Of a stretch of DNA of 64,000 nt, positions 50,160-60,609 are shown in pieces. Numbering within the stretch: the stretch's first letter is position 1; the number at the start of each line of letters is the position of its first letter. The notes under the pieces are model-generated. The model searched no databases and was not told where the DNA came from. It saw only the letters and a list, made by a program, of their open reading frames with translations. Made by a program: the position numbers and the translations under genes. This stretch comes from Symsagittifera roscoffensis. Lineage: Eukaryota > Xenacoelomorpha > Acoela > Convolutidae. The DNA is taken from the NCBI RefSeq assembly GCF_963678635.1, contig NC_087066.1:14549171-14613170 (forward strand), in the 5' to 3' direction.

Positions 50160-50450
50160 AAAAACAGGTCTCAACAGGAGGCGAACTCCCGTGCTTTGTC
50201 GTCTCTAGCATGGGGGTTACAGCAATCTGGATTAAAGCTGACCCATCGAGCTACGGGAACTCAGCCGACAAAAAGACACAGACGGACGATAATCCGAAAA
50301 AGCACAAAACTATAGTTTGCGAAAAACGACCCGCCCGGATTTGAACTGCAAATCTTTGCCGTCTCAAGTAGTTGTTTTATCTCTACGCCAGATGCGCCAA
50401 ACGGTTGATTGTATGTGAATTTATAACTACCAAGCGGTAACAAAGCCGAA
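50160..50450 (-). mobile_element. Two SINE heads in tandem with one core between
   Basis: Minus strand order: head 1 at 50399-50326 (GCATCTGGCGTAGAGATAAA, with B box GCAGTTCAAATCC), then core TTTTTGTCGGCTGAGTTCCC (about 50276-50256), then head 2 at about 50262-50165 (CCCGTAGCTCGATGGGTCAG, with T-arm-like GGGAGTTCGCCTCC). A further core-like GTTTCGGCTTTGTTACCGC at about 50424-50442 lies before head 1. This is a nested or dimeric arrangement. Confidence 0.6.
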
Positions 50451-51408
50451 ACAAAGAGCAGAAACCCTACATGCCTGAAACAAATTCAAAAAATTCGAAC
50501 TTAACAAAATTGTTAAGTATCTTTTCCCCTCAGAGCACATATACGGGCCAAAAAAACCTTTTTTGAACGTAACGCCGCAATAAGAGGCATTAAGTCGATA
50601 TTAATTGAACTGACATTTATCAAGACGATAAAAAAGAAAAAAATTGAAAAAAGAGCTGGTTAAATTACAAACGTGAAAAGCAAATTTCGATTCGGCCGGA
50701 TTATTAAAATGCTAAAAAAAACAACTGCAGTGAAATTGCTTGCACCTAAAATGATGCGTCCTGAGGACAAAGTTGTTTACGGAAAAAAATCTAGTACCCA
50801 CTTGCAATAACCTTGCTTATCGCGGGTTTAATTAAGTATCTGTTAGGAAAAAACTAGCAAAACAGCTGAGGATTATTATTTTTACTTATTTTTCTCACCT
50901 GAAGATGAATCTACAATTGATGCAACTTGATAAAAAAAACTTACAACAAATCAAATTAAACTAAAACGAATTAAAGCAAACCTGGTTTTTGAAATGTTCA
51001 ACAAACCTGGCTGCCAGTCCCAGTAGGCGCAGACTTCAATGCGAACAAACCTTTACTTAGTTCCCATGGAAAGCTTCCAGTTGTCGACAGTTTCAAATAA
51101 TTTAACATCATGTGGTATTGATTTTGATTTTTCACGAGGTAAAAAATAATTTGTCAAATATTAGAGCAAATATTCAAAAATAGATGCTTCTTTGTCACCA
51201 TCTTGTTCCAAATAAAAAGAACTTGCCTGCATTGATTTAAATTCACTATAAAAAATTCGAAATGTATTTATTACAACTTGATTGAAAACTGGCAGTCACA
51301 GTTAAATTAATCTAGGTAATTTATAACCACAACTATTTACTTCAACAACTATCACTTAACTAGTAATTTAGTAGTTCCATTTTAAATTATATATTTATCT
51401 AATTTAAT

Positions 51409-52161
51409 TCACATGAAGTCTAAAGCCTTCCCTTTTTTGGGTATTTTTAACGACTTCAAATTTGGACAGAGTCTAGTCAACTGACGAATGAATTCCATAT
51501 TGCACATTATGGATGGACAAGGGGCTGAAAATGTCTCCAAACTGGATGAAACAAGCAACGGTTTCATACTGGATTCAATTTGGCAAATTCCAGTAACTCC
51601 AGCAGATTTAGGATCCACTTTGATTTCAAGATATTTCAAACTTGCGGTAGACAACAAAAGGTCAGTTAGGTCCAAATTAAGTTTCAATAGGTCGCCTCTG
51701 TACAAGCACATACGTTCGTCTTTGATGTTGATTTCAAGAGAAACTCTTTCGTTTTTGACTGCTTTTTGAATATTTCGAATAAATTTTCCGTCTAGACAAA
51801 TACACTTACTAGTTGTGCCTTCATGCCTTGCATTCATAATAGATTCTGCTCCATAAGCCTTGTAGAAAATCACAATACGATTAACACTCCAGAAATTACG
51901 ATCCGCAACTCTGTCAATGAAACGATTCAGTTCATCACAATTTGAGAGTCTATCGTCTGCAGCTCCTGATGATTCGCACTGGTTGATGTTCGTTTGGATG
52001 AACATCGGAACTTTCCATTTGATCTGAACCTCTCTCAATCTTGTGGACAACTTTTTCGAACATTCTAGAAGATTGTTGATGTCTCTAACCCTCAGGTGTG
52101 AAATAATTTCCTCCAAAATGTTTTCAGGCAGAGCTGTGAATTGTACAGATTGTAGAGTCAT
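51409..52161 (-). CDS. F-box protein, probably FBXL-like, intronless (250 aa)
   Basis: The open frame runs from ATG at 52159-52161 to TGA at 51409-51411. An in-frame ATG 102 bases further up (52263) would add 34 basic, low-complexity residues. I prefer the inner start because the F-box begins 7 residues after it. The F-box (residues ~7-50) reads FTALPENILEEIISHLRVRD, then a conserved CSKKL, the usual SKP1-binding pattern. The C-terminal end has LTRLCPNLKSLKI, typical of leucine-rich repeats in FBXL proteins, but only one or two repeats are visible and the protein is short for that class. F-box proteins recruit substrates to SCF ubiquitin ligases. The substrate cannot be told. Lack of introns could mean a retrocopy. 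An ATTAAA lies just after the stop. Confidence 0.85.
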   Translation of the reverse strand: MTLQSVQFTALPENILEEIISHLRVRDINNLLECSKKLSTRLREVQIKWKVPMFIQTNINQCESSGAADDRLSNCDELNRFIDRVADRNFWSVNRIVIFYKAYGAESIMNARHEGTTSKCICLDGKFIRNIQKAVKNERVSLEINIKDERMCLYRGDLLKLNLDLTDLLLSTASLKYLEIKVDPKSAGVTGICQIESSMKPLLVSSSLETFSAPCPSIMCNMEFIRQLTRLCPNLKSLKIPKKGKALDFM

Positions 52162-52189
52162 CTTTAAAACCAATGTAGTTTTATTTTTG

Positions 52190-52284
52190 TAATTAAATGT
52201 AGTTAATAAAAATTGGCGTGCGGTACGTTGTGAATTTTTGAGTAAATTTTTGCGAAGTAACAAATAACGAGTGATTTAGTGTAC
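52190..52284. repeat. Direct repeat upstream of the F-box gene, copy 1
   Basis: About 93 bp, starting AATTAAATGTAGTTAATAAA and containing TTTTTGCGAAGTAACAA..AACGAGTGA, repeated at 53407-53500 with few changes. It covers the likely promoter or 5'-UTR of the F-box gene. Confidence 0.9.
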
Positions 52285-52639
52285 ATTTATCTGCTCAATC
52301 ACACCATCTTAAGCCACTAGAGCGCACGATGATGAAAGAATTTTCGTGACTTTAACAGTACAAATCATGTCTCATTGGTCGTTGCTTACAACATTGTTTG
52401 AACCATGTATATCTGTACGCTCAAGTGGAAGGAATTATGATTTATTTCTTTCATCGTTAAAAATAAGTGTGACAAGTTTTGAAGTCTTCATTATTTTTAG
52501 CAAAGCTCTGTTACTTGAATGCTCAAATCTAGCGCTGCGCTATTTTGGTTTTGACAGTAATTAATGCCAATGATTAGAAAAACAGCTGTCATCGCACGCA
52601 AAAAACTATTGCCTATATTCGGACCATAATCTCCAGCAT

Positions 52640-53186
52640 AATTAAACAAGACTGCTCGTATCAGCGCGAAGGCCTGAATGCTCCGAGTGCCTCTCTATTA
52701 AGATCTATCGAGCAGTTATAACATGAAAAATTTAAATGTTAGAAAAAAAATAAAACCTTGAAAAAAAATTCTGAAATTTTTTGTGAAAACATCCCCTCAC
52801 GCGTCATATTAAGTCAAAAGTGAAAAAGTTTGCTCCTATTGATAAATCAATTATGGCATATAAGCTTCCTTGAACCAATTTGGAACAATTTCTAAGACGA
52901 ATTAAATCTCGCTTACGCGTTAATAGCGCGAAATATATCGCGCGTTAAGTGTCCCAAATTGGCCAAAATGGCAATTTTTAAAACCCCATAACTTTACGAA
53001 AAAATAATCACAGGTAAAATATCTTTTCAAATTTCTGCTCAGAACAACAATACCTTTTGAATTATAAATAAAACAAACCGTTGAAAACGGCTAGTTAAAA
53101 AGTCGATATTTGTCTGACGAAAAAAAACCCACCCCGAGCACAAATATTCCGTTACTTTCGTTACGAAAGCCGGAACAAAAATCTGC
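52640..53186 (-). mobile_element. Dispersed repeat R1, copy 3 (inverted)
   Basis: The reverse complement runs from TTGTTCCGGCTTTCG to GATACGAGCAGTCTTGTT, colinear with 19078-19600. The terminal hairpin is present but imperfect (CAGGCCTTCGCGCTG). It lies between the two F-box upstream repeats. Confidence 0.75.
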
Positions 53187-53406
53187 GTACTATCTGTATC
53201 TCGCAACTGCTCGTCGCTTGTGCTATTTAGAAAAAAAACATATCTCGATCATTTTCTGATTTTTCCTGCATTACTGGCGGTCACGACGCAATTGAGTTGT
53301 CCTTAACTATGTACCAACAGATGAAAAGGCAGAAAGCTGCTGTGCACGTAGCTTAGAAAGCACCGACCCCGGTAAAATTTGCAAAAATGAAACTTTCGCT
53401 TGTGCT

Positions 53407-53500
53407 AATTAAATGTAGTTAATAAAAATTGGCAGGCGCTACGTTGTGATTTTTTCAGTAAATTTTTGCGAAGTAACAATAACGAGTGACTTAGTATAAC
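53407..53500. repeat. Direct repeat upstream of the F-box gene, copy 2
   Basis: Partner of 52190-52284. No F-box reading frame follows on its 3' (minus-strand) side, so it is a duplicated flank and not a second gene. Confidence 0.9.
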
Positions 53501-53925
53501 TCGTCCCTAGTTGAAATTTTTGTGGTACCCGATTTCGTTGGTCTGAACAAAAAAGACTACTGTTTTGGCCTTCACTAAAAATATAGCCTTCAAACAATTT
53601 GAGTTTCAAGAAAAGTTTCAGACAATCAAATTTGAGTGTTAACAAATTTTAAGAAATTTGCTAAAAAAATTAACAAAAAAATCATCATAACCTATTAAAA
53701 GGTCTTTACTACAATTATCGACTCTTATAGAAGGATTCTTGAATCGAAAAACGTTACTTTTGAAATACCTTTTCGTAAATTGTTCAGACCAATTTTTCCC
53801 GACACCAACAAATTTTTGTTAGATTGGCCATATCATGATTCAAAGTAACTTATTATGACATATAAATCATCCCTAGTTGACACTTTTGTGATACTGGATT
53901 TCATTTTGTCTGAACAAAAAAAAAG
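53501..53925. repeat. Repeats of a TCCCTAGTTGA...GTCTGAACAAAAA block
   Basis: The ~58-bp block at 53503-53560 recurs at about 53869-53926, and part of it occurs inverted near 53776-53800 (TTGTTCAGACCAATTTTTCCC). No gene. Confidence 0.7.
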
Positions 53926-54164
53926 AAAACAATTCCAAATTTTGATTTGCATAAAAACTGGAACTTATCAGAGAAAAATTTCGTCTTCGAAACCGAATGT
54001 GAAATGCTATTACACGAATTACAAAACAATCCCTTCCCCCACCAAATAAAATCTCAAGTCACCAAGTTAAGAAAGGCTCCAATTATCAGAATCATATCAA
54101 AAAATGAGCGAATAGTTCTACATTTCTATAAGTTTAAATTGCTTCTGCGCTGTTTCTTTGAGAC

Positions 54165-54625
54165 ATTTTTGACGTCAATTTTGGTGATTTTCCTCGGGCA
54201 CGCGAAGTGCAGCCTAGCTTTTACAAATGAGCCTAAGACGTAATGGCATTAAAATTCATAATATCTTGGGTAATAATAGGGATGAAAAGCTAGGGAACGA
54301 CAATAGCTCGCAACAACAGAAAATTCACAAAATAGAAAAAACACAAAATTTAACGAACGAGACAACGTTTACTTCTTGTCAATGCCAAGTCATTTTTTTA
54401 CATAGCGATTTATTGTTTTGGTAAAATTTTGTGCCTTGTCTGTAGTTGCGAGTTGTTGCAGTAGCGTAAAGATGACGTTTCGATAGAAAAATTGGAATAT
54501 AATACGTTATCGTACCAAAAACCTTTCCAAAACGTTATTATTTATCACCAACCCAAAAATACCCGTAGCACATTACGCTGCACTTCGCATGCAACAAAAA
54601 ATTGGCAAAAATTACGTAGAAAAAG
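54165..54625. mobile_element. Inverted-repeat element with GCGAAGTGCAGC arms
   Basis: GCACGCGAAGTGCAGC at about 54198-54213 faces GCTGCACTTCGCATGC at about 54577-54592, with some further similarity outwards. No coding frame in the loop is convincing. Confidence 0.55.
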
Positions 54626-54889
54626 GTTGAGAAAAACAAAGAAGAATTTAAGTAGACGAACACTATTAGACGTTATTGAAAGAGATTAACACAAAAAAAA
54701 CACAAGGTGCACTTTTTCAAATTACAATTTCATTGAAACAAGTTACATCATATTAAATTTGACACGATTCTTTGATATTCACTTTGACATGAGAGATAAT
54801 CTGAGGAAATCTTAGCAGGATTACTGTAGATTTTTTGATCGGCAGGTTGATGCTCCATTTAAATCTAACTAGGATTAGATCAGTTATAA

Positions 54890-55745
54890 ATAGACAAGGT
54901 TCGCAACCCTTGAGAGTAATCTGAAAGCCCTCAACTACAGGGTTGGGAATTTCAATTTTTGAAGAATGTTTAAGTTTCCAAAAATTTTTTGAAAAAATCA
55001 CAAAAAACGTCATATCTCGAAAACTACAAGAATTTGAACAGTCATATTTGGAGGCAAGATTTGTAACTCCCTAGAGTACTCTGACAGCACCCAACTACAG
55101 TGTTGGGAATTTCAAATTTTGAAAAATAATTAATTCAAACTTTCTGCAATTTTCTGAAAACTTTTGAAAAAATCACAAAAAACATCATATCTCGAAAACT
55201 ACAAAAAATTGAGCGGTCATACTTGGAGACAAGATTGGCAATCTTTGAGAGTACTCTGACAGGACATAACTACAGGGTTGGGAATTTCAGATTTTTAAAA
55301 ACTAATAATTGAAGTTTTCTGAAATTTTTTGAAAAAAATCACAAAAAACTTCGTATCTCGAAAACAACAAAGAATTGAACAGTCATATTTGGAGACAAGA
55401 TTCGCAATCTTTGAGATTACTCTGAGAGGATCCAACTACAGGGTTGGGAATTTCAGATTTTGCGAAAAAAAGTAATAAGTTTTCTGAAAAATTTTTGAAA
55501 AAATCACAAAAAACGTCATATCTCGAAAACTACAAGGATTTGAACAGTCATATTTGGAGGCAAGATTTGTAACTCCTTGGAATACTCTGACAGCACCCAA
55601 CTTTGGGAATTTCAAGTTTTGTAAATTATTTTGTTATTTGAAATTTATGAAAATTTTTGAAAAATCTCAAAAATCGTCTTATCTCGTTAACTTAAATGAT
55701 TCGGGCATTCAAAATTGGAGGCCAACTTCGCAACCGCTAATTCGA
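54890..55745. repeat. Tandem satellite, ~165-bp monomer, about five copies
   Basis: The word CATATCTCGAAAACTAC and variants recurs at 55011, 55186, 55352, 55517 and 55678 (spacing 175, 166, 165, 161). Each monomer also has CTACAGGGTTGGGAATTTCA and TCACAAAAAAC. Monomers are diverged at the edges and best preserved in the middle. Confidence 0.92.
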
Positions 55746-57420
55746 TATTGGGCGGCTTAATTTAAACTCGGTAAAATAACCACTAAAATCAAATTGGAAA
55801 ATCAAGAAAAAATTCTTAACCATTGCAATATACGATATAGCTTAAACATGCAAAAATAATACGTTGAAAAAGCTTAAACATGGCGAGATAGTGAAGCCCG
55901 CATTTAAATATATAATAGATTTTCAAACAAGAGCGCACCAAAATTTCGTTAATTCTAATTCTAACTATTCCCAGTACTTTTACAGTTCAAACTCAGCTTA
56001 AGAACGACTGAAAAAGAGACAGAGAGGAGTTCGCAAAATTGAGACACATCACTTACATAGCAGAGCGAGTTAAGTCGACGAAAGATGAGCCTAAAGTCAC
56101 AAAGTAAAAAACATGAACAAAATTTCAGATCACGAATTTTCTCAAATGCATTTCAGAAGAAACATACCGAGAAAAACATTCATTTCAAAACATTTAGCAG
56201 CTTTGATCTATCATTATAAAAAAACATAGCCAATCGAAGATTGGAAAAGAGTAATAAACGCAAGTAAACATTGACTTGGTTGAAAAAATCGCAACTATCG
56301 AATTTCTGAGAAAAAATAGATGCCCTTTCAGCTCTTTGAATTTCTAGAACGATTTATGATTGGCGCTTTTTTGATAACATTAACTCAACTTGAGAAAACT
56401 GGATCAACAAGTAAAGTTTATATTCCGCCCGAAATCTTAAATTTAAATTCCACTTTCGTAACTAGAAATCGTTCACGTTTTTCGTGCCATTTCCGCGTTC
56501 ATATTTGGAGAGTGCTATTTACATCACCTTCAGCAGATGAATTTCAATTGAACTTTAAAAATGCATATATACCTAAGTGCATTCATAAATGCATCAATGT
56601 GTACCACCGCACATCTGTTTTCCTGAAAAAAAAATAGCCAGACCTATATAAGAGTCTTCACTACGTTCATTACTCCTAATAACATTCTCAAAGCAGTAAC
56701 TGCGCCGACAAAACTTGGGTCGACGACAGATGCTCCGAAAAAAATCATGTCAGGGAATATCTCAATGTGGAAAATTTACCACATCAAAAAAACTATTTCA
56801 TCAGGAAAGCAAATGCATTTGAAGCGACTAAATAGCTTTTGTCAAAACAAGAACTTCTTTTATATGTTTTTCATTCATATTTTTGAACCTATGTAATTGA
56901 AGATGTTCGTAAAGTAATTTTTGAATGGCTTTCGTTGATAAACTAAGCATTTATCATTTTTGTTTACCCACAAATCTGAAAGAAACAAGGTTCCAGTGAA
57001 ACAGTCAAATCCCGATTGCATGGAGAGAAGGATGGGGTTACGAAAAGTTTCCTTGATTGTTATTCATTCTTGGAGCAGATAAGAATGCGATTCGAAAATT
57101 TTGCACCGCAAGGTGTCGTGAAACGTATTCCTGTCATGTAAGGAACAAACCATGTATTCGTAAACCGAGTAATGATATAAGAAATTTTGTGTGTGTATTG
57201 TGTAATAACGCCAGTAAGAAAAAAATGTTGTTTACCGGATAAAATTCTGGTTCCCGATTACCAGACACTTGCTCTTGCAAGTGTAATCGAGCTTTTAAAA
57301 ATTTCAGTTTGATTTTGTTTCCGATATTTGCATATTTCAAGCCAGATTTAAACGCTAAAAATTTAAACTTAGCGTCTTTTAGCCTGGTTTGTGTCTTTTA
57401 TGTTTGACACATGTTTGAAA
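55746..57420. other. No gene seen
   Basis: A 105-codon plus-strand frame (56320-56637) has no recognised motif and ends in a lysine run. A SINE core variant lies at about 56695-56716. Otherwise AT-rich DNA. Confidence 0.4.
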
Positions 57421-57423
57421 CGG

Positions 57424-57560
57424 CGGCAGGACAATCTACCCTACTAGAAACTACCCTATACCATTCTACCCTATGCCATAATACCCTACATACCAAACTA
57501 TCATATACCAATCTACCCTATACTAATCAGCCCTATATACGAATCTGCCCAGTGTCCATT
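57424..57560. repeat. Array of CTACCCTATACCA units
   Basis: Eight or so degenerate 12-20-bp units built on CTACCCTATA. The reverse-complement array lies at 59585-59700. Confidence 0.85.
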
Positions 57561-57879
57561 TGCCGTATTGTTATCTTTCAAAGAGATAATTAGAAAAGGA
57601 ATGATAACATCACGTGTTAAATCACTTGAGTCCAGAATTTTGGACTCAGATTGAGTCTTTCACATAAGGAATTTGTTCAAAAGACTCCATTGCAAACTCA
57701 GCCTCAAATTCTGAAATTTGTCTCAATAAACAGGTTTTAATCACCAATGGTCAATAATCACGTACAAAAATGACAAGAGAACTACCTCATAACATCAATT
57801 TTCCTTAGAAAAACATTTACCAGAAAGAGTCAACCTTCTTGGGGTCTATATCAATAGAATCGGAGAACGCTCGTAATCG

Positions 57880-58414
57880 ATGGCCACGATCTTACCAAGA
57901 ATAAGGAAACAAAGAATGGAAACACTCATTGAAAGTTTTCGAGGTGTGTGTGTGTGTGTGTGTGTGTGTATGGGTGTGTGTAATAAACCAAGATAACGAC
58001 AGCAATAAACCAAAGATAACGATTTTATTTCCTGTAGAAATGAACACACTCACGATGCATTTCAGATGCAAGACTTCTAGTGCAGAAAACGAAACACGAC
58101 ACCAAAATTCAGCAATTACCAGTCAATAGCAGCATTATAGCAAACTGCCTGCAGTCTGTGACCCAAGCAAAAGCCGTTCAATTAGCTCTTTCTTGCCGGT
58201 CGGCGATTAATCGGGCCCTCAATCGACAGAAGGTAAATGAGACCCACAGTGCTTCCAATTGTCGACAGACATTTTTATTTATCGAGGACTTTTGCGACAA
58301 TTTCGAGTTACCGAGAAAACACACTAGAATTTTTGCGCCTTCGATAGCGGCAATGAAGATCAAGAAAGAAGGCTGGTTTTTGGAGACCGCGACAATATCC
58401 AGAATCTGATTTAA
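57880..58414 (+). CDS. Small protein of unknown function, three exons (105 aa)
   Basis: Exons 57880-57943, 58066-58232 and 58328-58414 join with GT-AG sites (phases 1 and 0) into a 105-residue frame starting MATILPRIRKQRMETLIESF and ending in TAA. Exons 2 and 3 have balanced codon use and are clearly less AT-rich than the introns, which are only 122 and 95 bp. Exon 2 looks helical (IIANCLQSVTQAKAVQLALS) and exon 3 is acidic and charged. The N-terminus is basic. No signal peptide, membrane helix or known motif is seen, and I do not recognise the family. The first donor is the start of a (GT)n tract. An AATAAA lies at 58582-58587, 168 bases after the stop and 73 bases before the acceptor of the next gene. 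Confidence 0.6.
57944..57981. repeat. (GT)n microsatellite at a splice donor
   Basis: About 12 GT units, a short ATGG interruption, then more GT. The first GT is the donor of intron 1 of the 57880-58414 gene. Confidence 0.95.
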
Positions 58415-58581
58415 CATCAAGATATTTGGCTATGTGATGTAATATTCAAAGTTAGCCCTATTCAATTTTATCAACTTTGCCAACTACATTCAACTAACTG
58501 GATTTTATTTGCGCTAGTCATCATACCGGAGCGTTGCTTTAAAGGCTGTTATCATTATTTATGTCAGGCGTTCATCCGGAA

Positions 58582-58587
58582 AATAAA
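58582..58587 (+). terminator. AATAAA polyadenylation signal for the 105-aa gene
   Basis: Canonical hexamer in a short AT-rich gap between two plus-strand genes. It is the first AATAAA after the stop at 58414. Confidence 0.5.
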
Positions 58588-58662
58588 CGAAGTGAGACTA
58601 AAACGACTGTATGAAACTAATCATGAACTCACTTTGTCGTTGCGTTTAATTCCAGCTAGAAG

Positions 58663-58758
58663 ATGGTCACTGCCGCTTTCGACTTGGTTATTGAGGGGAT
58701 CGAAAAAATGTCTGACAAGTTTGATCTCGACGACAGCATCACCGAAAAACTTGATGAG
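58663..58758 (+). CDS. First coding exon of an unidentified gene
   Basis: An acceptor TTTAATTCCAG ends at 58655. Seven bases later ATG opens MVTAAFDLVIEGIEKMSDKF and continues DLDDSITEKLDE to a donor GTAGTT at 58759 (phase 0). Codon use is ordinary and the sequence is amphipathic and acidic. An in-frame TAG just before the ATG supports this start. The next exon is unresolved. A 36-codon frame at 58851-58963 (starting ETAARLIRTTNAVERRHLGV) looks coding and follows an acceptor at 58849, but it would need a different phase. Either an assembly base error or another exon could explain this. Family unknown. Confidence 0.5.
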
Positions 58759-58849
58759 GTAGTTCTAACTCTAACTACATCAAAGGCGAAACCATCGGAA
58801 GGAATTCTCGTGACCCTCTTTTTCCAGTAAACCTTTGAAATCATTCCAG

Positions 58850-58963
58850 AGAAACAGCTGCTCGATTAATCAGGACAACAAATGCCGTAGAACGCCGCCA
58901 TCTTGGCGTTGCTACTTTCTCTAAAGGCACCTTTCTGGAGCAAATTAAAAATTCAATATAATG
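58850..58963 (+). CDS. Candidate terminal exon, phase-incompatible with the exon before it
   Basis: After the acceptor TCATTCCAG the frame ETAARLIRTTNAVERRHLGV continues ATFSKGTFLEQIKNSI to TAA. Codon usage and GC content look coding. It needs two bases from the preceding exon, while the exon at 58663-58758 gives none. Confidence 0.3.
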
Positions 58964-59584
58964 AAAGCGGTGGGGCGAAACAGCAACCCCAGCCGTGAGA
59001 AAAATGGAACTGAAAAAGAAAGTGAAAACATTTGCAACAAATTTAACGAAAATTCTATTATAACATATTCGTATTCTTTCGCGCAATTAAGTCATTCCTT
59101 ATTCTGTTTATTTTATCAAAACTTGGGGTAACCGTGGCCGTAGAGGGCTGATTTTTTGGGAGGTGATAGCGGCCAATATCATTAGAATTATCCCCTCTCC
59201 CTCACCCCGTCCACCAGTACCACCTAGAACTGGTACAGAGGGGATCTACTCCTCCTTTTGTTGTGATCAACTAGTCAAACATTTCGTAATTTTTGAACTT
59301 TCGCTTTTAAAACACGTGAATTATCCGATAAGCTATCTATGTCTACTTGGTGTGATATGATATTGCTCGTTTAAAAAATAGCCGCAACGCATTTCTATCG
59401 CAAATTTGAATTAAAAATTCTGTTCGTTCATGCCTTGAACTCATTTCCAATTTGAAAAAACAAATTTAAGCTGCTTTGATATTTGTTCACTTGCGGCAAT
59501 TATTCTTTGATCGTAATTAAAGGTTCTTTGATTTGTTCAGAAATATTACGTTTCGGATTCTTCGAGAGGAAGGGGTAAGTTTTA

Positions 59585-59700
59585 ATTATAGGGTAGAATG
59601 GTATAAGGTAGATTTGTATAGAGCAATTTGGAATCCAGTATCGAATAGTATAGGGCAGACTAGCACAGGGAGGATTGGAATAGGGTAGAATGCCATGGAA
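59585..59700. repeat. Array of TATAGGGTAG units, inverted to 57424-57560
   Basis: Degenerate 12-20-bp units with ATAGGGTAGAATG, the reverse complement of the units at 57424-57560, about 2 kb away. Confidence 0.85.
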
Positions 59701-59990
59701 CCGTTTGAAACCAATGACTCGACTCAAGAAAAATGGATCAAAGATCAAAAAAATCTTCTGTTTTGGGAATTGTTAAAAATTAAATCTACTGTTGATACTG
59801 AAACCTATTACGTTTTTTTTGCGTCAGCTACATTTTTGTTACATTACAGATTGTAGCTTGTCTTCAATTTGTGAAATATTTTTGGAATGGATTCAAAACG
59901 AAATCAAATGTCAAACCGCCAAAAAAAACCCAACTTAAGCAAAACCAAATTGTTTCTGGAACAATACTACCTAAACAATAGAATACTCAC

Positions 59991-60609
59991 TTCGTTCTGT
60001 AAAACATGATCGAATATAAAAAGCCATTTGCTGTGATAGCATCACAGACCACAGCGACCAAGTCCACTAAATTACAAAACTGAAAAGAACAAGCCTATTT
60101 ACAATATTCTTGAGTAATATAAATGGAATTCGAAAATGTGAGTGACAGATTTGTAAGGCACATGTGAAAAAAAAATCTGCTTAATTCAAATTGGAAGTTT
60201 CCTTCCACTAAACCGCGAAAAAATGAAAATAATTATACCAGTTTTTCTAACGCACAGAGCACATCTTCGAAACATCTTTTAAAATTATTTTTGAAATCCG
60301 AATGATGATCAGAATAGCCCTATTACACTCAATAAGCTCTAAGCCACTTTATTGGATACTTAAATCATGAAAAATCCCGACTTAAGCTACAATTTTGTCC
60401 AGTCTTTCAGAATGATTGGAATAAAAATCACGTACGCTCGTAGTTTTGACAATTAAAATTATTTCATTTTCAAGCCACACAAGTTTTTTTAGGATATTAA
60501 CTTCGAACACGACACCGATATAGTCGTCGCAGAAACTAGGGGGATAAGGTCTATACTGTCCAAAACGAATAAAATTTAGATCGCGTGCTTGAGCCAGGTA
60601 AAAAGCCAT
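59991..60609 (-). CDS. Two candidate exons of an unidentified minus-strand gene
   Basis: Exon 1 (60609-60436) reads MAFYLAQARDLNFIRFGQYR, continues PYPPSFCDDYIGVVFEVNIL and ends at a strong donor GTACGT (phase 0). Exon 2 (60066-59991) lies between an acceptor TAATTTAG and donor GTGAGT and is open in two frames. The phase-0 frame reads WTWSLWSVMLSQQMAFYIRS; the other, hydrophobic frame reads DLVAVVCDAITANGFLYSIM but would need one base from exon 1. Both exons are GC-richer than their surroundings. No family recognised and no further exons found. 61-62.5 kb shows only a SINE head. Confidence 0.35.

Larger units (their letters stand above)
46200..51400. other. Gene-free SINE-rich stretch
   Basis: Between bub3 and the F-box gene I found no coding exon. 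Besides the SINEs listed, isolated core variants occur at about 45645-45660 and 49722-49745. The rest is AT-rich DNA without recognisable structure. Confidence 0.5.
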
